Shown here: piece by piece, positions 1 to 8,888 of the stretch
How the letters are laid out: every line of letters begins with the position of its first letter
Position numbering within the stretch: position 1 is the first letter of the stretch
Assembly: GCA_029940475.1 (NCBI GenBank)
Contig: JAPYUT010000013.1
Coordinates: 1-64,000 of the forward strand
DNA: 64,000 nt
Origin: Verrucomicrobiales bacterium
GTDB lineage: Bacteria; Verrucomicrobiota; Verrucomicrobiia; Verrucomicrobiales; DEV007
Direction of reading: 5' to 3'
Made by a program: the position numbers and the translations under genes
Notes under the pieces: model-generated
What the model saw: the letters and a program-made list of their open reading frames with translations, nothing else
What the model was told of the DNA's origin: nothing
Database searches by the model: none

Positions 1-1
1 C

Positions 2-1702
2 TCAGGTGCCGAGAAGGATGCCTTCGACCAGAACGGCAACACCGCGGCAACCGCGGCAATCGGCCAGCCGCTCGAGTTCGGGTTTGGATGGCGTGACAGG
101 GATTCGGTTACCGGCGGGCCGGTACTGGTTGACAATTTCAACGTCCAGGGACTGCTTGAGTTCGACGAGGCGAATATTGCCCTCGTCCAGAATATTCCCT
201 TCACCGCAACCTCGTCTGTGATTTTCCCGGGGGCAATTACCGGGTTGACCTGGCTGGTGGACACCACGGCGACCAGCATCGTCCTTACGCAGGATCCCGG
301 CAACGATATCGGTGACGTCGCGGGGGACACGGACCTGGCGACGGGAATCGGCAGTCGGGAGGTGAGTCCCGGGGTGACGACAACCTATACGCTTGAGGTG
401 ATCACGCCGGAAGGGACGGAAACGGCCGAGGCGACGGTTGAGGTCGCGCGGATCCTCTCCTTTACCACTGATTCAGAGAGCATCGGCAACGGTAGTAGCG
501 TGACGCTCTCGTGGCACGTCCGCGGCGACGTGACAGGGGTGTCTATTACACCTGATCCCGGCCCGCTGACGACTGTCGACGGGATGGGCAGCATCGTCGT
601 GGTTCCGGCGGAGGGGACGACCACCTATACCCTGAGCGTGACGGCCCCCGGGGAAGCAGATCAGACGGCGAGTGTCGAGGTTTCCACGACGGCACTCCTT
701 ACCACCTTCAACTACACGCAGACTGACAGCATCACCGGTTCGGGAACCATAGTGGCCCCGGCACAAAGTACTGTGGGCGGGGTGACAATCACCTGGTCGC
801 AAACCGCGATGCCGCAGGCCTCAGTGCGTGATTCCTCCGGGGCGGGAAGCCCGGGCGGAGCGGTTGGTGGCTTTAACGCGCAAGCCGGCGCCAGCGCCGG
901 CAACGCCGCGGACGTGGCAATCTACTGGAACGCCTCCCCGCTGAGCACAAGTGACGCAAGTAACCCGGAGCCTGTCAGTGTCGACATCCTGGGCAGCGGA
1001 TCCGATGGCAAGTCCTACAGCATGGCAGTACCGCTGATATTCTACGGTGATCACGTCCAGAGCGATGAGGATTTTCCCGGCTGGGGAAGGAACGATTTCC
1101 GCTGGAGTCTTGAGTATGGAGACATCCTCGGCACCAACCCCGATGGTAGCCCCGATGGTAACCCAAGGACGGCGATATGGCTGTCCCCGACCTTCGCAAA
1201 TACGCTCGGCGGCGAACGGCAGCGCTACACCCAGAACACCAATGCGCTGGTTGGGCAACTCAGCAACACGGATACCACCACGACTCACGAGAAGGATGCC
1301 TACGACAAGACACGCGAAGACCGTAGTGCCGCCATCGGCCAGCCGCTCGAGATCGGCTTTGGTTGGCGCGACAAGGGAGGAATCATCAACGGGCCGGTGC
1401 TGGTGGATAATTTCAACTTCCAGGGCCTGCTCGAATACAAGCTGGCAAATGTCACTGTCATCGACACCAGGGGGTTCCAGATCCTTGAGATGACCTACTC
1501 ACCTGGCGACAACAAGGCATCGTTCTCATGGCCATCAAGTGAGGGTCAGAACTTCATCATCGAGCGCAGCGCTGATTTCATGTTCTGGGAGGAGCTCGAT
1601 GACACCTACCCGGCGGCGGCGGCACCCGCAGATACCACGACTTACGAGGATAATAACCTGGGCGGCACGGGCAAGATGTTCTATCGCGTGACGCGCTTTT
1701 AA
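2..1702 (+). CDS. Large repetitive surface/secreted protein, 3' part only
   Basis: The reading frame is open from the first bases of the window, so the N-terminus and signal peptide lie upstream; the first internal Met is near 218. The visible 566 residues contain a domain with the core IGQPLEFGFGWRD...GPVLVDNFN, two Ig-like segments ending in TTTYTLEV and TTTYTLSV, a Gly/Ser/Ala-rich beta domain, a second copy of the first domain (IGQPLEIGFGWRD...GPVLVDNFNFQG), and a C-terminal segment with FIIERSADFMFWEEL ending FYRVTRF. That last segment resembles the C-terminal domain common in verrucomicrobial surface proteins. No enzymatic motif is visible. I infer an adhesin- or cell-surface-like protein; the exact role is unknown. 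Confidence 0.75.
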   Translation, partial: SGAEKDAFDQNGNTAATAAIGQPLEFGFGWRDRDSVTGGPVLVDNFNVQGLLEFDEANIALVQNIPFTATSSVIFPGAITGLTWLVDTTATSIVLTQDPGNDIGDVAGDTDLATGIGSREVSPGVTTTYTLEVITPEGTETAEATVEVARILSFTTDSESIGNGSSVTLSWHVRGDVTGVSITPDPGPLTTVDGMGSIVVVPAEGTTTYTLSVTAPGEADQTASVEVSTTALLTTFNYTQTDSITGSGTIVAPAQSTVGGVTITWSQTAMPQASVRDSSGAGSPGGAVGGFNAQAGASAGNAADVAIYWNASPLSTSDASNPEPVSVDILGSGSDGKSYSMAVPLIFYGDHVQSDEDFPGWGRNDFRWSLEYGDILGTNPDGSPDGNPRTAIWLSPTFANTLGGERQRYTQNTNALVGQLSNTDTTTTHEKDAYDKTREDRSAAIGQPLEIGFGWRDKGGIINGPVLVDNFNFQGLLEYKLANVTVIDTRGFQILEMTYSPGDNKASFSWPSSEGQNFIIERSADFMFWEELDDTYPAAAAPADTTTYEDNNLGGTGKMFYRVTRF

Positions 1703-1827
1703 GATACGCGGCACAAGGATCTTCATTTCCTTAAGGGGAAGCTTGGGGTTTTAACCATGTCCCATGCACCGGGGTGCATGATCACTGTGGATGCGCAAGG
1801 TAACCCGGGGGATATTGGCACCTAAAA

Positions 1828-1861
1828 AAAACGTCCCGCCCGATTAAAGGGGGGACGTTTT
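1828..1861. terminator. Bidirectional intrinsic terminator
   Basis: A perfect 10-bp stem, AAAACGTCCC (1828-1837) with GGGACGTTTT (1852-1861), encloses a 14-nt loop. It has an A-run on the left and a T-run on the right, so it can end transcription from both sides. It sits between the convergent surface protein gene and the small cytochrome gene. Confidence 0.8.
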
Positions 1862-1892
1862 CAAGTTGGCTTGAAGGCAACCAGGAGGAAGT

Positions 1893-2330
1893 TTATCCTG
1901 AGATCTTTTTCCCTGCGTCGTCAAACTTGGTGCCCTTCCAGTCGCCGGTGTCCGCGCCGGCGTCAATCCACTCCTTGAGTGCCTTGAGCTCAGCTTCGGT
2001 CAACGGGTCTCCCTTGTCCTCCGGCGGCATGAAGTCATCATCGGTCTTGTCGAGGGTGACCCGGGTATACGCGAGACTTTTTGCTGAGTTTTTCGGGACG
2101 ATCGTATCCCCTTCGCTGCCGCCTTCCTTGATGCCGGCGGGTGTGCTGAGAATGAGTTTTCCCTTCGGCTTCTTGGTTCGTCCGGAGGAGGTCTTGTAGG
2201 CCTCACGGTGACAGCTCATGCATTTTTTTTCCAGCAGGGGCAGCACATCCTTCTTGAAATCCGCTGCTGTGGCGGGGAGGACGAGGGACAGTGAACCCAG
2301 GAGAATGGTTGTTTTCAGTGCAGTTTTCAT
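1893..2330 (-). CDS. Small secreted c-type cytochrome domain protein (planctomycete cytochrome type)
   Basis: The 145-residue protein has an N-terminal signal peptide (about residues 1-22, ending PATAAD) and one heme c motif CMSCH in the context LLEKKCMSCH. It continues with KGKLILSTPAGIKEGG and ends in a helix LTEAELKALKEWIDAGA, a pattern typical of the PSCyt1/planctomycete cytochrome C family. MPPE may supply the axial Met. It is a single-domain member, unlike the long PSD1 protein nearby. I infer a periplasmic electron carrier; no partner is fixed by the sequence. Its promoter shares a palindrome with the actA promoter, which suggests co-regulation with respiration. Confidence 0.85.
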   Translation of the reverse strand: MKTALKTTILLGSLSLVLPATAADFKKDVLPLLEKKCMSCHREAYKTSSGRTKKPKGKLILSTPAGIKEGGSEGDTIVPKNSAKSLAYTRVTLDKTDDDFMPPEDKGDPLTEAELKALKEWIDAGADTGDWKGTKFDDAGKKISG

Positions 2331-2351
2331 CGGTTGTTTTGCGTATCTTGG

Positions 2352-2382
2352 ATACTAGCTTGTGAAAATTTTTACAAGCTAG
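2352..2382 (-). promoter_or_regulatory. Palindromic operator with -10 element upstream of the small cytochrome gene
   Basis: A 28-bp near-perfect palindrome (2355-2382, arms CTAGCTTGT and ACAAGCTAG, one mismatched pair) overlaps a -10-like TAGTAT (2357-2352 on the minus strand). ATG follows 21 nt after the -10. The core read on the minus strand, TTGTAAAAATTTTCACAA, closely matches the element in front of actA. The core resembles CRP/FNR-family half sites, but which regulator binds is inference. Confidence 0.6.
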
Positions 2383-2432
2383 CAATGATATCGCTGGCAT
2401 GCAAGGCTGGATGGAAGGCAGTGTTGTCGTGC

Positions 2433-3464
2433 TTAAGGTTGGACTGTGTGCAGGGCAGTTTTATTCAGCGCAAACCGGGTTGCGAGACGGACGGCATTGA
2501 GCAGGCTGCCGGTGTCAGCGGTTCCCTGCCAGGCAATGTCAAAGGCTGTGCCGTGATCTACCGAGGTGCGCACAATGGGCAGTCCCAGCGTGATGTTGAC
2601 TGCCTGCTCGAAAGCCAGTGCCTTGAGGGGAATATGTCCCTGGTCGTGATACATGCAGACAAAGCATGCCGTTGCTGCCCTCCGCCCGGGAAGAAATGCT
2701 GTATCCGGCGGGACCGGGCCCTCGATTTCAATGCCCAGTTTTCTGGCGGCATTGATTGCCGGGATAATGGCGGTTTCCTCTTCCCCGTTTCCGAAGAGCC
2801 CGTCTTCTCCGGAGTGCGGATTGAGACCCAGCACGATGATTTTTTGTGAAGGGCGTTCAGGCAGTTTTTCGAGGGCATCCGCAGTGAGTCTAATTACCTC
2901 AAGGACTCGTTCACTGGTGATGAGTTTGGCCACTTCATTGAGACCGACATGGCAGGTGACGAAGGTGGCGGTAATTTCCTCTGAGTATTGCATCATGCAG
3001 AAACTTTCACTGCCGGTCTGCTCGGCAAGGATTTCGGTGTGTCCCGGGTGGGGGATCCCGGCCAGATGCAATGCCTTCTTGTTGAGGGGCGCTGTGGTGA
3101 TTGCGTCTACGTGCCCGGCGAGGGCGGCTGCAATGGCAGTGTTGATGTAATGCCACGCCGCACGTCCTGCCTCTACTGAGTGTTCACCGGGCTTTACGGC
3201 GGAGATTCCCGGGCTAGGCAGGTCAAGCAGGCAGGGGCGTTCCAGTTTCTGCATCTCCTCCTGCCAGTCAGCCCCGTCAAGGATGCATTGCGGCGGGGTT
3301 AATCCGCTGACTTCCGCGACCTGGTTGAGAATTGTGGAATTGCCGAAAATAACGGGGGTGCATTCATTTGCCAGTTCCTCCTCAGCGAGAAGGCGCAGGC
3401 ACAGTTCTGGCCCGATTCCTGCGGGATCCCCCATGGTTGTGGCGATGCGTGGTTTGAAGCTCAT
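2433..3464 (-). CDS. pdxA: 4-hydroxythreonine-4-phosphate dehydrogenase
   Basis: PdxA oxidises 4-phosphohydroxy-L-threonine with NAD(P) in the deoxyxylulose-5-phosphate-independent branch of vitamin B6 synthesis. Family motifs are clear: N-terminal ATTMGDPAGIGPEL, the metal-site segment IPHPGHTEILAEQTG, and C-terminal MYHDQGHIPLKALAF followed by TSVDHGTAFDIAW. I chose the ATG at 3464 (343 aa, close to the usual 330) because it gives the family N-terminus; an in-frame TTG at 3509 would add 15 unconserved residues. It lies about 65 bp downstream of the DUF1501 gene on the same strand, so it may be co-transcribed. PdxA-like enzymes with other substrates exist, but the motif set here is canonical. 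Confidence 0.93.
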   Translation of the reverse strand: MSFKPRIATTMGDPAGIGPELCLRLLAEEELANECTPVIFGNSTILNQVAEVSGLTPPQCILDGADWQEEMQKLERPCLLDLPSPGISAVKPGEHSVEAGRAAWHYINTAIAAALAGHVDAITTAPLNKKALHLAGIPHPGHTEILAEQTGSESFCMMQYSEEITATFVTCHVGLNEVAKLITSERVLEVIRLTADALEKLPERPSQKIIVLGLNPHSGEDGLFGNGEEETAIIPAINAARKLGIEIEGPVPPDTAFLPGRRAATACFVCMYHDQGHIPLKALAFEQAVNITLGLPIVRTSVDHGTAFDIAWQGTADTGSLLNAVRLATRFALNKTALHTVQP

Positions 3465-3529
3465 GTGCCGGGTTGGCTTGATATATTCAGGGTCGGTAGA
3501 GGCGGGCAAGGCGTAGTCTTCAAGGTGAG

Positions 3530-4963
3530 TCAGGTAAGGATTTCCTTCACGATTTTTCCATGAACATCAGTGAGCCGGAAATCCCGTCCCTGAAAGCGAT
3601 AAGTGAGCTGTTCATGATCAAAACCCAGAAGATGAAGGATGGTCGCATGGAGATCGTGAACGTGAACTTTGCCATCGATTACCCCAAAGCCCAGCTCATC
3701 GGTCTCACCGTGGATGTAGCCTTTCTTTACTCCCGCACCGGCGACCCACATGGTGAAGGCGTCAATGTGGTGGTCGCGGCCAATGCTCTTGCGCACTTCA
3801 CCCATCGGGGTGCGGCCGAACTCGCCGCCCCAGATCACCAGTGTTTCGTCAAGCAGTCCACGCTCCTTCAGGTCAAGGACCAGTGCCGCGCTTGCCTGGT
3901 CGGCATCCTTACAGACCTTCTCGAAGTCCTTGTTAAGATTTTCCCCGGGTCCGCCGTGTGAGTCCCAGTTGGTGTGATAGAGCTGGACAAAGCGGGTGCC
4001 CCGTTCAACAAGCCGGCGTGCCAACAGGCAGTTGTTGGCAAATGAAGGTTCACCGCGCCTGGCACCATAGAGTTCCAGGGTTTTGTCGCTCTCCTTTGAA
4101 GTATCCATGAGCTCGGGGGCACTGCTCTGCATCCTGTAAGCCATCTCGTAGGCATTCAGGCGGGTCAAGATTTCCGGGTCTCCGGTGTCCCGCATGCGGA
4201 TCCGGTTGAGTTTGCCAACGGTATCGTAAAAGGTGCGCTCGCGTTGCCGGGTAAAACCTGCCGGGCTTTTCAGGTAGAGTATCGGGGCACCGCTGCTGCG
4301 GAAAGGCACACCCTGGAAGGAGGTCGGCAAAAAGCCGCTTGCCCAGAGGGAATTTCCCGCTCGTGGACCGCGCGGGCCGCTTTGCAGGACGACAAAACCG
4401 GGGAGATCCTGGGATTCGCTTCCCAGGCCATAAGTCACCCAGGACCCCATGCTGGGGCGTCCCGGTGCCTGAAAGCCGGTGTTCATGAACAGCTTGGCCG
4501 GTCCATGGTTGAAGACATCGGTTGTCATGCCGCGCAACCAGGTTACCTCGTCGGCGATCTTGCGGTGGTGCGGAAACATCTCGCTGATGTGCATGCCGCA
4601 TTTGCCATGCCGGCCGAATTTCCGGGTGGATCCCAGGAGTGTTTCATTGCCTTTAAGGAAAGCGAAGCGCTTGCCCTGCAGCAGGCTTTTCGGCGGAGAT
4701 TTGCCACTCAGTTCGTTGAGCTTGGGCTTGTAGTCGAAGAGTTCAAGCTGACTGGGTGCACCCGCCATGAAGAGAAAGATGACATTTTTCGCTTTTCCCG
4801 GGAGCGGCGCAGTTCGTGCTGCCATTGGCTGCGCCGGGTTGATGGCAGGGACGTGCCTGGCGAAAGTATCACGGGCTAATAACTCGTTGAGGGCAATTGT
4901 TCCAACGCCAACGCCGCATTGTCCGAAGAAATGCCTGCGGGTCTGATCGTGAATGTCGTGCAT
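3530..4963 (-). CDS. DUF1501 domain-containing protein (sulfatase-like fold, Tat-exported)
   Basis: The 477-residue protein starts with a twin-arginine-like signal (TRRHFFGQCGVGVG) and then shows the DUF1501 pattern: KNVIFLFMAGAPSQLELFDYKP near residue 60, HGPAKLFMNTGFQAPGRPSMG, and C-terminal GGEFGRTPMGE followed by GRDHH. DUF1501 proteins belong to the alkaline phosphatase/sulfatase superfamily and are abundant in Planctomycetes and Verrucomicrobia. They are almost always encoded beside a PSD1 (DUF1549/DUF1553) protein, as here, where the gap is only 14 bp. The biochemical function is not established; a role with the partner in extracellular polymer use is inference. Confidence 0.9.
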   Translation of the reverse strand: MHDIHDQTRRHFFGQCGVGVGTIALNELLARDTFARHVPAINPAQPMAARTAPLPGKAKNVIFLFMAGAPSQLELFDYKPKLNELSGKSPPKSLLQGKRFAFLKGNETLLGSTRKFGRHGKCGMHISEMFPHHRKIADEVTWLRGMTTDVFNHGPAKLFMNTGFQAPGRPSMGSWVTYGLGSESQDLPGFVVLQSGPRGPRAGNSLWASGFLPTSFQGVPFRSSGAPILYLKSPAGFTRQRERTFYDTVGKLNRIRMRDTGDPEILTRLNAYEMAYRMQSSAPELMDTSKESDKTLELYGARRGEPSFANNCLLARRLVERGTRFVQLYHTNWDSHGGPGENLNKDFEKVCKDADQASAALVLDLKERGLLDETLVIWGGEFGRTPMGEVRKSIGRDHHIDAFTMWVAGAGVKKGYIHGETDELGFGVIDGKVHVHDLHATILHLLGFDHEQLTYRFQGRDFRLTDVHGKIVKEILT

Positions 4964-4977
4964 TGCTTACCTGGCTG

Positions 4978-7890
4978 TTATTCGCGGGTGATGAAGTTGT
5001 CGGTATTAAAGACCACGCGGGCGATGGCAACCAGGGCGGCTGCCTCTGGCAATGAAGTTGTCGCTTTGGCGAGAGCCGGGGAAGTGAGGGATTTTGCCGC
5101 GGCCGGATCCTGATTGAATTCTTTAGTTATTGACTGTGCATAAGCCCGTAAAATACGCAGTTCATCCTCGCCGGCGGGGCGTCCAAGAGCCAGGAGAACC
5201 GCCCTTTTGATGCGTGCCTCAAGTTGTATTTCCGCCTTACCCGGAACCTCATCTATCATCCGCAGGGCCAGCCCCTGGGCGAATTCCAGGAAAGCCACAT
5301 CATTGGCGATTGCCAGGGCCTGCAGCGGGGTATTCGAGCGCGTCCGGCTGGTGCAGGTGGTCTGGAAGTCCGGAGCATCAAAAGTGCCAAACAACGGGTA
5401 GGGTGCGCTGCGGAAGAAAACAATGTACATTGCACGGCGGTAGCGCTCACTGCCCTTGCTGGTTGACCAGCTTTTCCCGCTCTGGGTAAAGGAATAGATG
5501 CCTGCCGGTTGCGGCGGCCTGATTCCAGGTCCCCCGATTCTGGTTTCCAGCAGTCCGCTGGCAGACAGTGCGGCATCGCGAATAATCTCGGCGTCAAGCC
5601 GGATGCGTGATTGCCGGGCAAGCAGGAGGTTGTGGGGATCCTTAACGGCAAGATCCTGGCGCACCGCTGATGATTGACGGTAGCTGGAGCTTGTTACGAT
5701 AAGACGATGGAGTTTTTTCATTGACCAACCGTCCCTGATGAAACGTTTTGCGAGATAGTCGAGCAACCCGGGATGACTTGGCAATGAACCACGGGTGCCG
5801 AAGTCCTCCTCGGTTGCCACCAAGCCCCTGCCAAAGTAGCGCATCCATACCCGGTTGACGGTGACGCGGGGAGTAAGGGGATTTGCGGGGCTAATCAACC
5901 AGCGCGCCAGGTCCAGGCGGTTCCCGGTTTCTCCGGCTTTGCTGAGTGGTGGGGAGATTGCGGCAATGCTGCCGGGAGCGATTTTTCCCTTTTCCTTGTC
6001 AGGACGGGTGAAGTCCCCGCGAGTGAGAAGAAAGGTTTCCCTTGGGGATTTTGACTCACGCATGACCATCAGGTTCACCGGCTTGGTTTTTTTGGCCTGC
6101 GGTTGTGGTCGTCCTGGGGCAGGGGCGCTTGCCGAGAAGTCGAGCGCGAAGCGGCCAATCAGGTAGTTGAGGTTGAGCTTGTGTGAGAGGTGAATTTCTA
6201 TTTGCTTTCCTTTCACCGCTGTTGGCCGGTCCAGGATAAATATCGCTTCATGCGGGGCGTTCATTTTGCCGCCTTGGCCACCACCAACGTTGATGGCCCA
6301 ACCGCTTTGCGGGTTGCTGTCGATGGCGTGCTGTGCCGGGTAGCCGGGCTGGGAGTGGTCGGCAATGGCATAGGCCAGGGCTTGTTCCCTGCCGTTGATG
6401 ATCAGCTTGATGTCACTTAATACAAAGTTTCCGTTGGCTGCCCTGCCCGGGCCGTTTCGTGGCAGCGATTCATGGGGGATGACCCGCAGCCTCAGTGCTG
6501 ATAATGCAGGAAGGTTGGTGGTGGCGGTAACGTGGTAGCTGTCGTTTGGGCCTGCCGTGTTCCCGGAGAGCAGTGAGTTATCCTCAAGTTTGCGCAGGGG
6601 AGCGCCGGAGCTGGTGATGTGGCGCAGATAGCTCGCGGCTTGCCAGGCAGGTTTGTTGGCTGCCTGTTTTTTTGTTGAGGAGGGGATTTTCGTGTTGATT
6701 ACCAGCGTTTTTTTAATCAATTCGCCTTTGCCAATGCTTATCGTTGGCCCGGTGTTGTTACGATCTTCTGCATTGTTAAAGAAGGCGAACATTTGATAAT
6801 ATTCACGCTGCGTGATGGGATCGAACTTGTGCGTGTGGCATTGCGCACAGCCGATGGTCAGGCCAAGCCAGACCGCGCCGGTGGTGTTGACGCGATCCAT
6901 TGTTGCCTCGACACGAAATTGCTCCGGGTCGCTTCCTCCCTCCTGGTTGATCAGGGTATTTCGATGAAAGGCAGTTGCGGCGATTTGGCTCTTGGTTGCA
7001 CCCGGCAGCAGGTCACCGGCAATCTGTTCAATGGTGAACCGATCAAAGGGCATATCCTCATTGAGGGCGTTGATGACCCAGTCCCGGTAAGGCCACATCT
7101 GTCGTTCACTATCAATTGAGTATCCGTGCGAATCCGCGTAGCGCGCCTGATCCAGCCAGTGTCTTCCCCAGCGTTCGCCGTAGTGCGCATTGGCAAGCAG
7201 GGAGTCAACCAGGTCCTCATAGGCATGTCCTGAGTGATCGTTCACGAAAGCGGTGATCTCACCGGGGGATGGCAACAGGCCGATAAGGTCGAGGTAGACC
7301 CGGCGTATCAGGGTATGGCGATCGGCTTGCGGCGCAGCGGAGATGGATTGTTCGTGAAGCTTTGTTCTGATGAAGTGATCAATTGGATGTTCATTGGCCG
7401 GCGGCTGGTGATCACTTAAGGGTTCAAAAGCCCAGTGTCCCTGATATTGTGCACCCTGAGCGATCCATCTTTTGAAAAGCAAAGTCTCGGATTCGGAGAG
7501 CCTTGGCTTTTTTGATTTTGCCGGCGGCATCAACTCTTCGGCATCACTTGTGCTTATTCGCTTCAGGAGTTCACTGGCAAGCGGCTTTCCGGGCACGATG
7601 GCTGAGTATCCGCCGAGATCGCTCAATGCGCCCTTGCGTGTATCGAGTCGCAGGTCGGACTTGCGTTGTTTTTCATCCGGCCCGTGGCACTCTAGGCAAC
7701 GGTTTGAGAGGATTGGCCTTATATCACGATTGAAGCTGACCTGTGGTTCTGCTGCGAGTTGTCCGGGCAGCAGTGCTAAGGCGATCAGTGGGAGACGGGG
7801 CATTGCAGAGAAGAAAATGACAGTGTGTGCGTCTTCACACCCTGCAGGAATCATCTGCCTCAGGCAAGGAATGTGATCAATATTTTCCAT
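4978..7890 (-). CDS. PSD1 protein: PSCyt1 cytochrome domain, DUF1549 and DUF1553
   Basis: The protein begins with a hydrophobic signal (PRLPLIALALLPGQLAAEP). It then has a PSCyt1 heme c motif (ILSNRCLECHGPDEKQRKSD, about residue 65), a DUF1549 region (HPIDHFIRTKLHE onward, then the segment RWGRHWLDQARYADSHGYS), a long lectin-like insert, and a C-terminal DUF1553 region (RVTVNRVWMRYFGRGLV, HRLIVTSSSYRQS). It is the first gene of a minus-strand unit with the DUF1501 gene. Two starts compete: ATG 7890 has GAGG 8 nt upstream, while ATG 7803 places the signal peptide at the N-terminus. I keep 7890 for the ribosome site but 7803 is quite possible. Function is unproven; the family is presumed periplasmic and redox-linked. 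Confidence 0.9.
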   Translation of the reverse strand: MENIDHIPCLRQMIPAGCEDAHTVIFFSAMPRLPLIALALLPGQLAAEPQVSFNRDIRPILSNRCLECHGPDEKQRKSDLRLDTRKGALSDLGGYSAIVPGKPLASELLKRISTSDAEELMPPAKSKKPRLSESETLLFKRWIAQGAQYQGHWAFEPLSDHQPPANEHPIDHFIRTKLHEQSISAAPQADRHTLIRRVYLDLIGLLPSPGEITAFVNDHSGHAYEDLVDSLLANAHYGERWGRHWLDQARYADSHGYSIDSERQMWPYRDWVINALNEDMPFDRFTIEQIAGDLLPGATKSQIAATAFHRNTLINQEGGSDPEQFRVEATMDRVNTTGAVWLGLTIGCAQCHTHKFDPITQREYYQMFAFFNNAEDRNNTGPTISIGKGELIKKTLVINTKIPSSTKKQAANKPAWQAASYLRHITSSGAPLRKLEDNSLLSGNTAGPNDSYHVTATTNLPALSALRLRVIPHESLPRNGPGRAANGNFVLSDIKLIINGREQALAYAIADHSQPGYPAQHAIDSNPQSGWAINVGGGQGGKMNAPHEAIFILDRPTAVKGKQIEIHLSHKLNLNYLIGRFALDFSASAPAPGRPQPQAKKTKPVNLMVMRESKSPRETFLLTRGDFTRPDKEKGKIAPGSIAAISPPLSKAGETGNRLDLARWLISPANPLTPRVTVNRVWMRYFGRGLVATEEDFGTRGSLPSHPGLLDYLAKRFIRDGWSMKKLHRLIVTSSSYRQSSAVRQDLAVKDPHNLLLARQSRIRLDAEIIRDAALSASGLLETRIGGPGIRPPQPAGIYSFTQSGKSWSTSKGSERYRRAMYIVFFRSAPYPLFGTFDAPDFQTTCTSRTRSNTPLQALAIANDVAFLEFAQGLALRMIDEVPGKAEIQLEARIKRAVLLALGRPAGEDELRILRAYAQSITKEFNQDPAAAKSLTSPALAKATTSLPEAAALVAIARVVFNTDNFITRE

Positions 7891-7967
7891 AAACTAAACC
7901 TCAACCTGTAGGGTTTTTCGTGTAATGTGTTGCCGGCAGTGCATGGATTATTCATGTACTTAATAAG

Positions 7968-8876
7968 ATGCCTGATTACGGGATAGGAATTGATCTCGGG
8001 GGAACCGGGATAAAAGCGGCGGCTATTGACCTGCAAAGCGGTGGATGCCTGAGCCGGGCAACTCTTCCCACCCGGGATGGTGAGTGGGATGGTGAAGTGC
8101 CCGGATTTGTCTCCGCGGCGAGAGAAATCGTTTCCATGTTGACTGATGAAATCAACAAACCCGCCGGGGTGATAGGGGTTTCAGCCCCGGGACTGGCAAG
8201 AGGGGACGGCATGGCAATTGCCTATATGCCCGGGCGTCTTGACGGGTTGGAGGAATTGGACTGGGCGTTGGCCCTCGATGCCAAAGAGCCGGTCAAGGTA
8301 ATCAATGATGCCCATGCGGCATTGCTTGGGGAACTCTGGCAGGGAGCATGCCGGGGAGCAGAGGACGCTGTCATGCTGACCCTTGGAACGGGTGTTGGAG
8401 GAGCGATTCTCTCCGGAGGGAAATTATTGCGAGGCGCGATAGGCCGTGCGGGCCATATCGGCCACATGTCCGTTGATTTTGAGGGGCGGCCTGATATCTG
8501 CGGCACGCCGGGCAGCCTTGAGGATGCCATTGGCAATGCCACCCTGGCCAGCCGTTGTGAGGGGATGTTTGCTGATACTCACCAGCTGGTGTCGGCGTAT
8601 GCCGCCGGTGATGAGCGGGCAGCACGGGTATGGCTGTGTTCCCTCAGGGCCCTTGCGGCAGCAATTGTGTCCCTGGCAAACATGCTTGATCCGCAGACCA
8701 TTGTGATCGGTGGCGGCATCGCGGAGGCGGGGGAGAACCTGTTCGGCCCTCTCAAGGACCTGGTGGGTGAGCGCGAGTGGCAACCGGCCGGGCAGCGGGT
8801 GGATATTGTCCCGGCAACGCTAGGCTCCTGGGCGGGCGCGTATGGAGCAGTTTACAACAGCCGGGCACCGGGTTAA
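7968..8876 (+). CDS. ROK family sugar kinase
   Basis: The 302-residue protein has the ROK/hexokinase-fold phosphate motifs: IGIDLGGTGIK at residues 7-16, DAHAALLGELW, GTGVGGAIL near 143, and adenosine-loop IVIGGGIAEAG. ROK kinases phosphorylate glucose, N-acetylglucosamine, N-acetylmannosamine or fructose. In the usual zinc motif GHxxxxxxxxxCxCGxxGCxE, only one Cys remains (GHMSVDFEGRPDICGTPGSLE), so zinc binding is probably lost. The SIS isomerase gene follows after 12 bp with a GGAG ribosome site, suggesting a two-gene amino-sugar unit. Substrate cannot be assigned. ATG 7968 was chosen because the nucleotide-binding strand begins 6 residues later. Confidence 0.88.
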   Translation: MPDYGIGIDLGGTGIKAAAIDLQSGGCLSRATLPTRDGEWDGEVPGFVSAAREIVSMLTDEINKPAGVIGVSAPGLARGDGMAIAYMPGRLDGLEELDWALALDAKEPVKVINDAHAALLGELWQGACRGAEDAVMLTLGTGVGGAILSGGKLLRGAIGRAGHIGHMSVDFEGRPDICGTPGSLEDAIGNATLASRCEGMFADTHQLVSAYAAGDERAARVWLCSLRALAAAIVSLANMLDPQTIVIGGGIAEAGENLFGPLKDLVGEREWQPAGQRVDIVPATLGSWAGAYGAVYNSRAPG

Positions 8877-8888
8877 TGGAGAAAAGAG

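Noticed and set aside
2334-2849. Plus-strand ORF opposite pdxA
   Set aside because: It lies antisense to clearly coding pdxA and to the palindromic promoter, with no family features.
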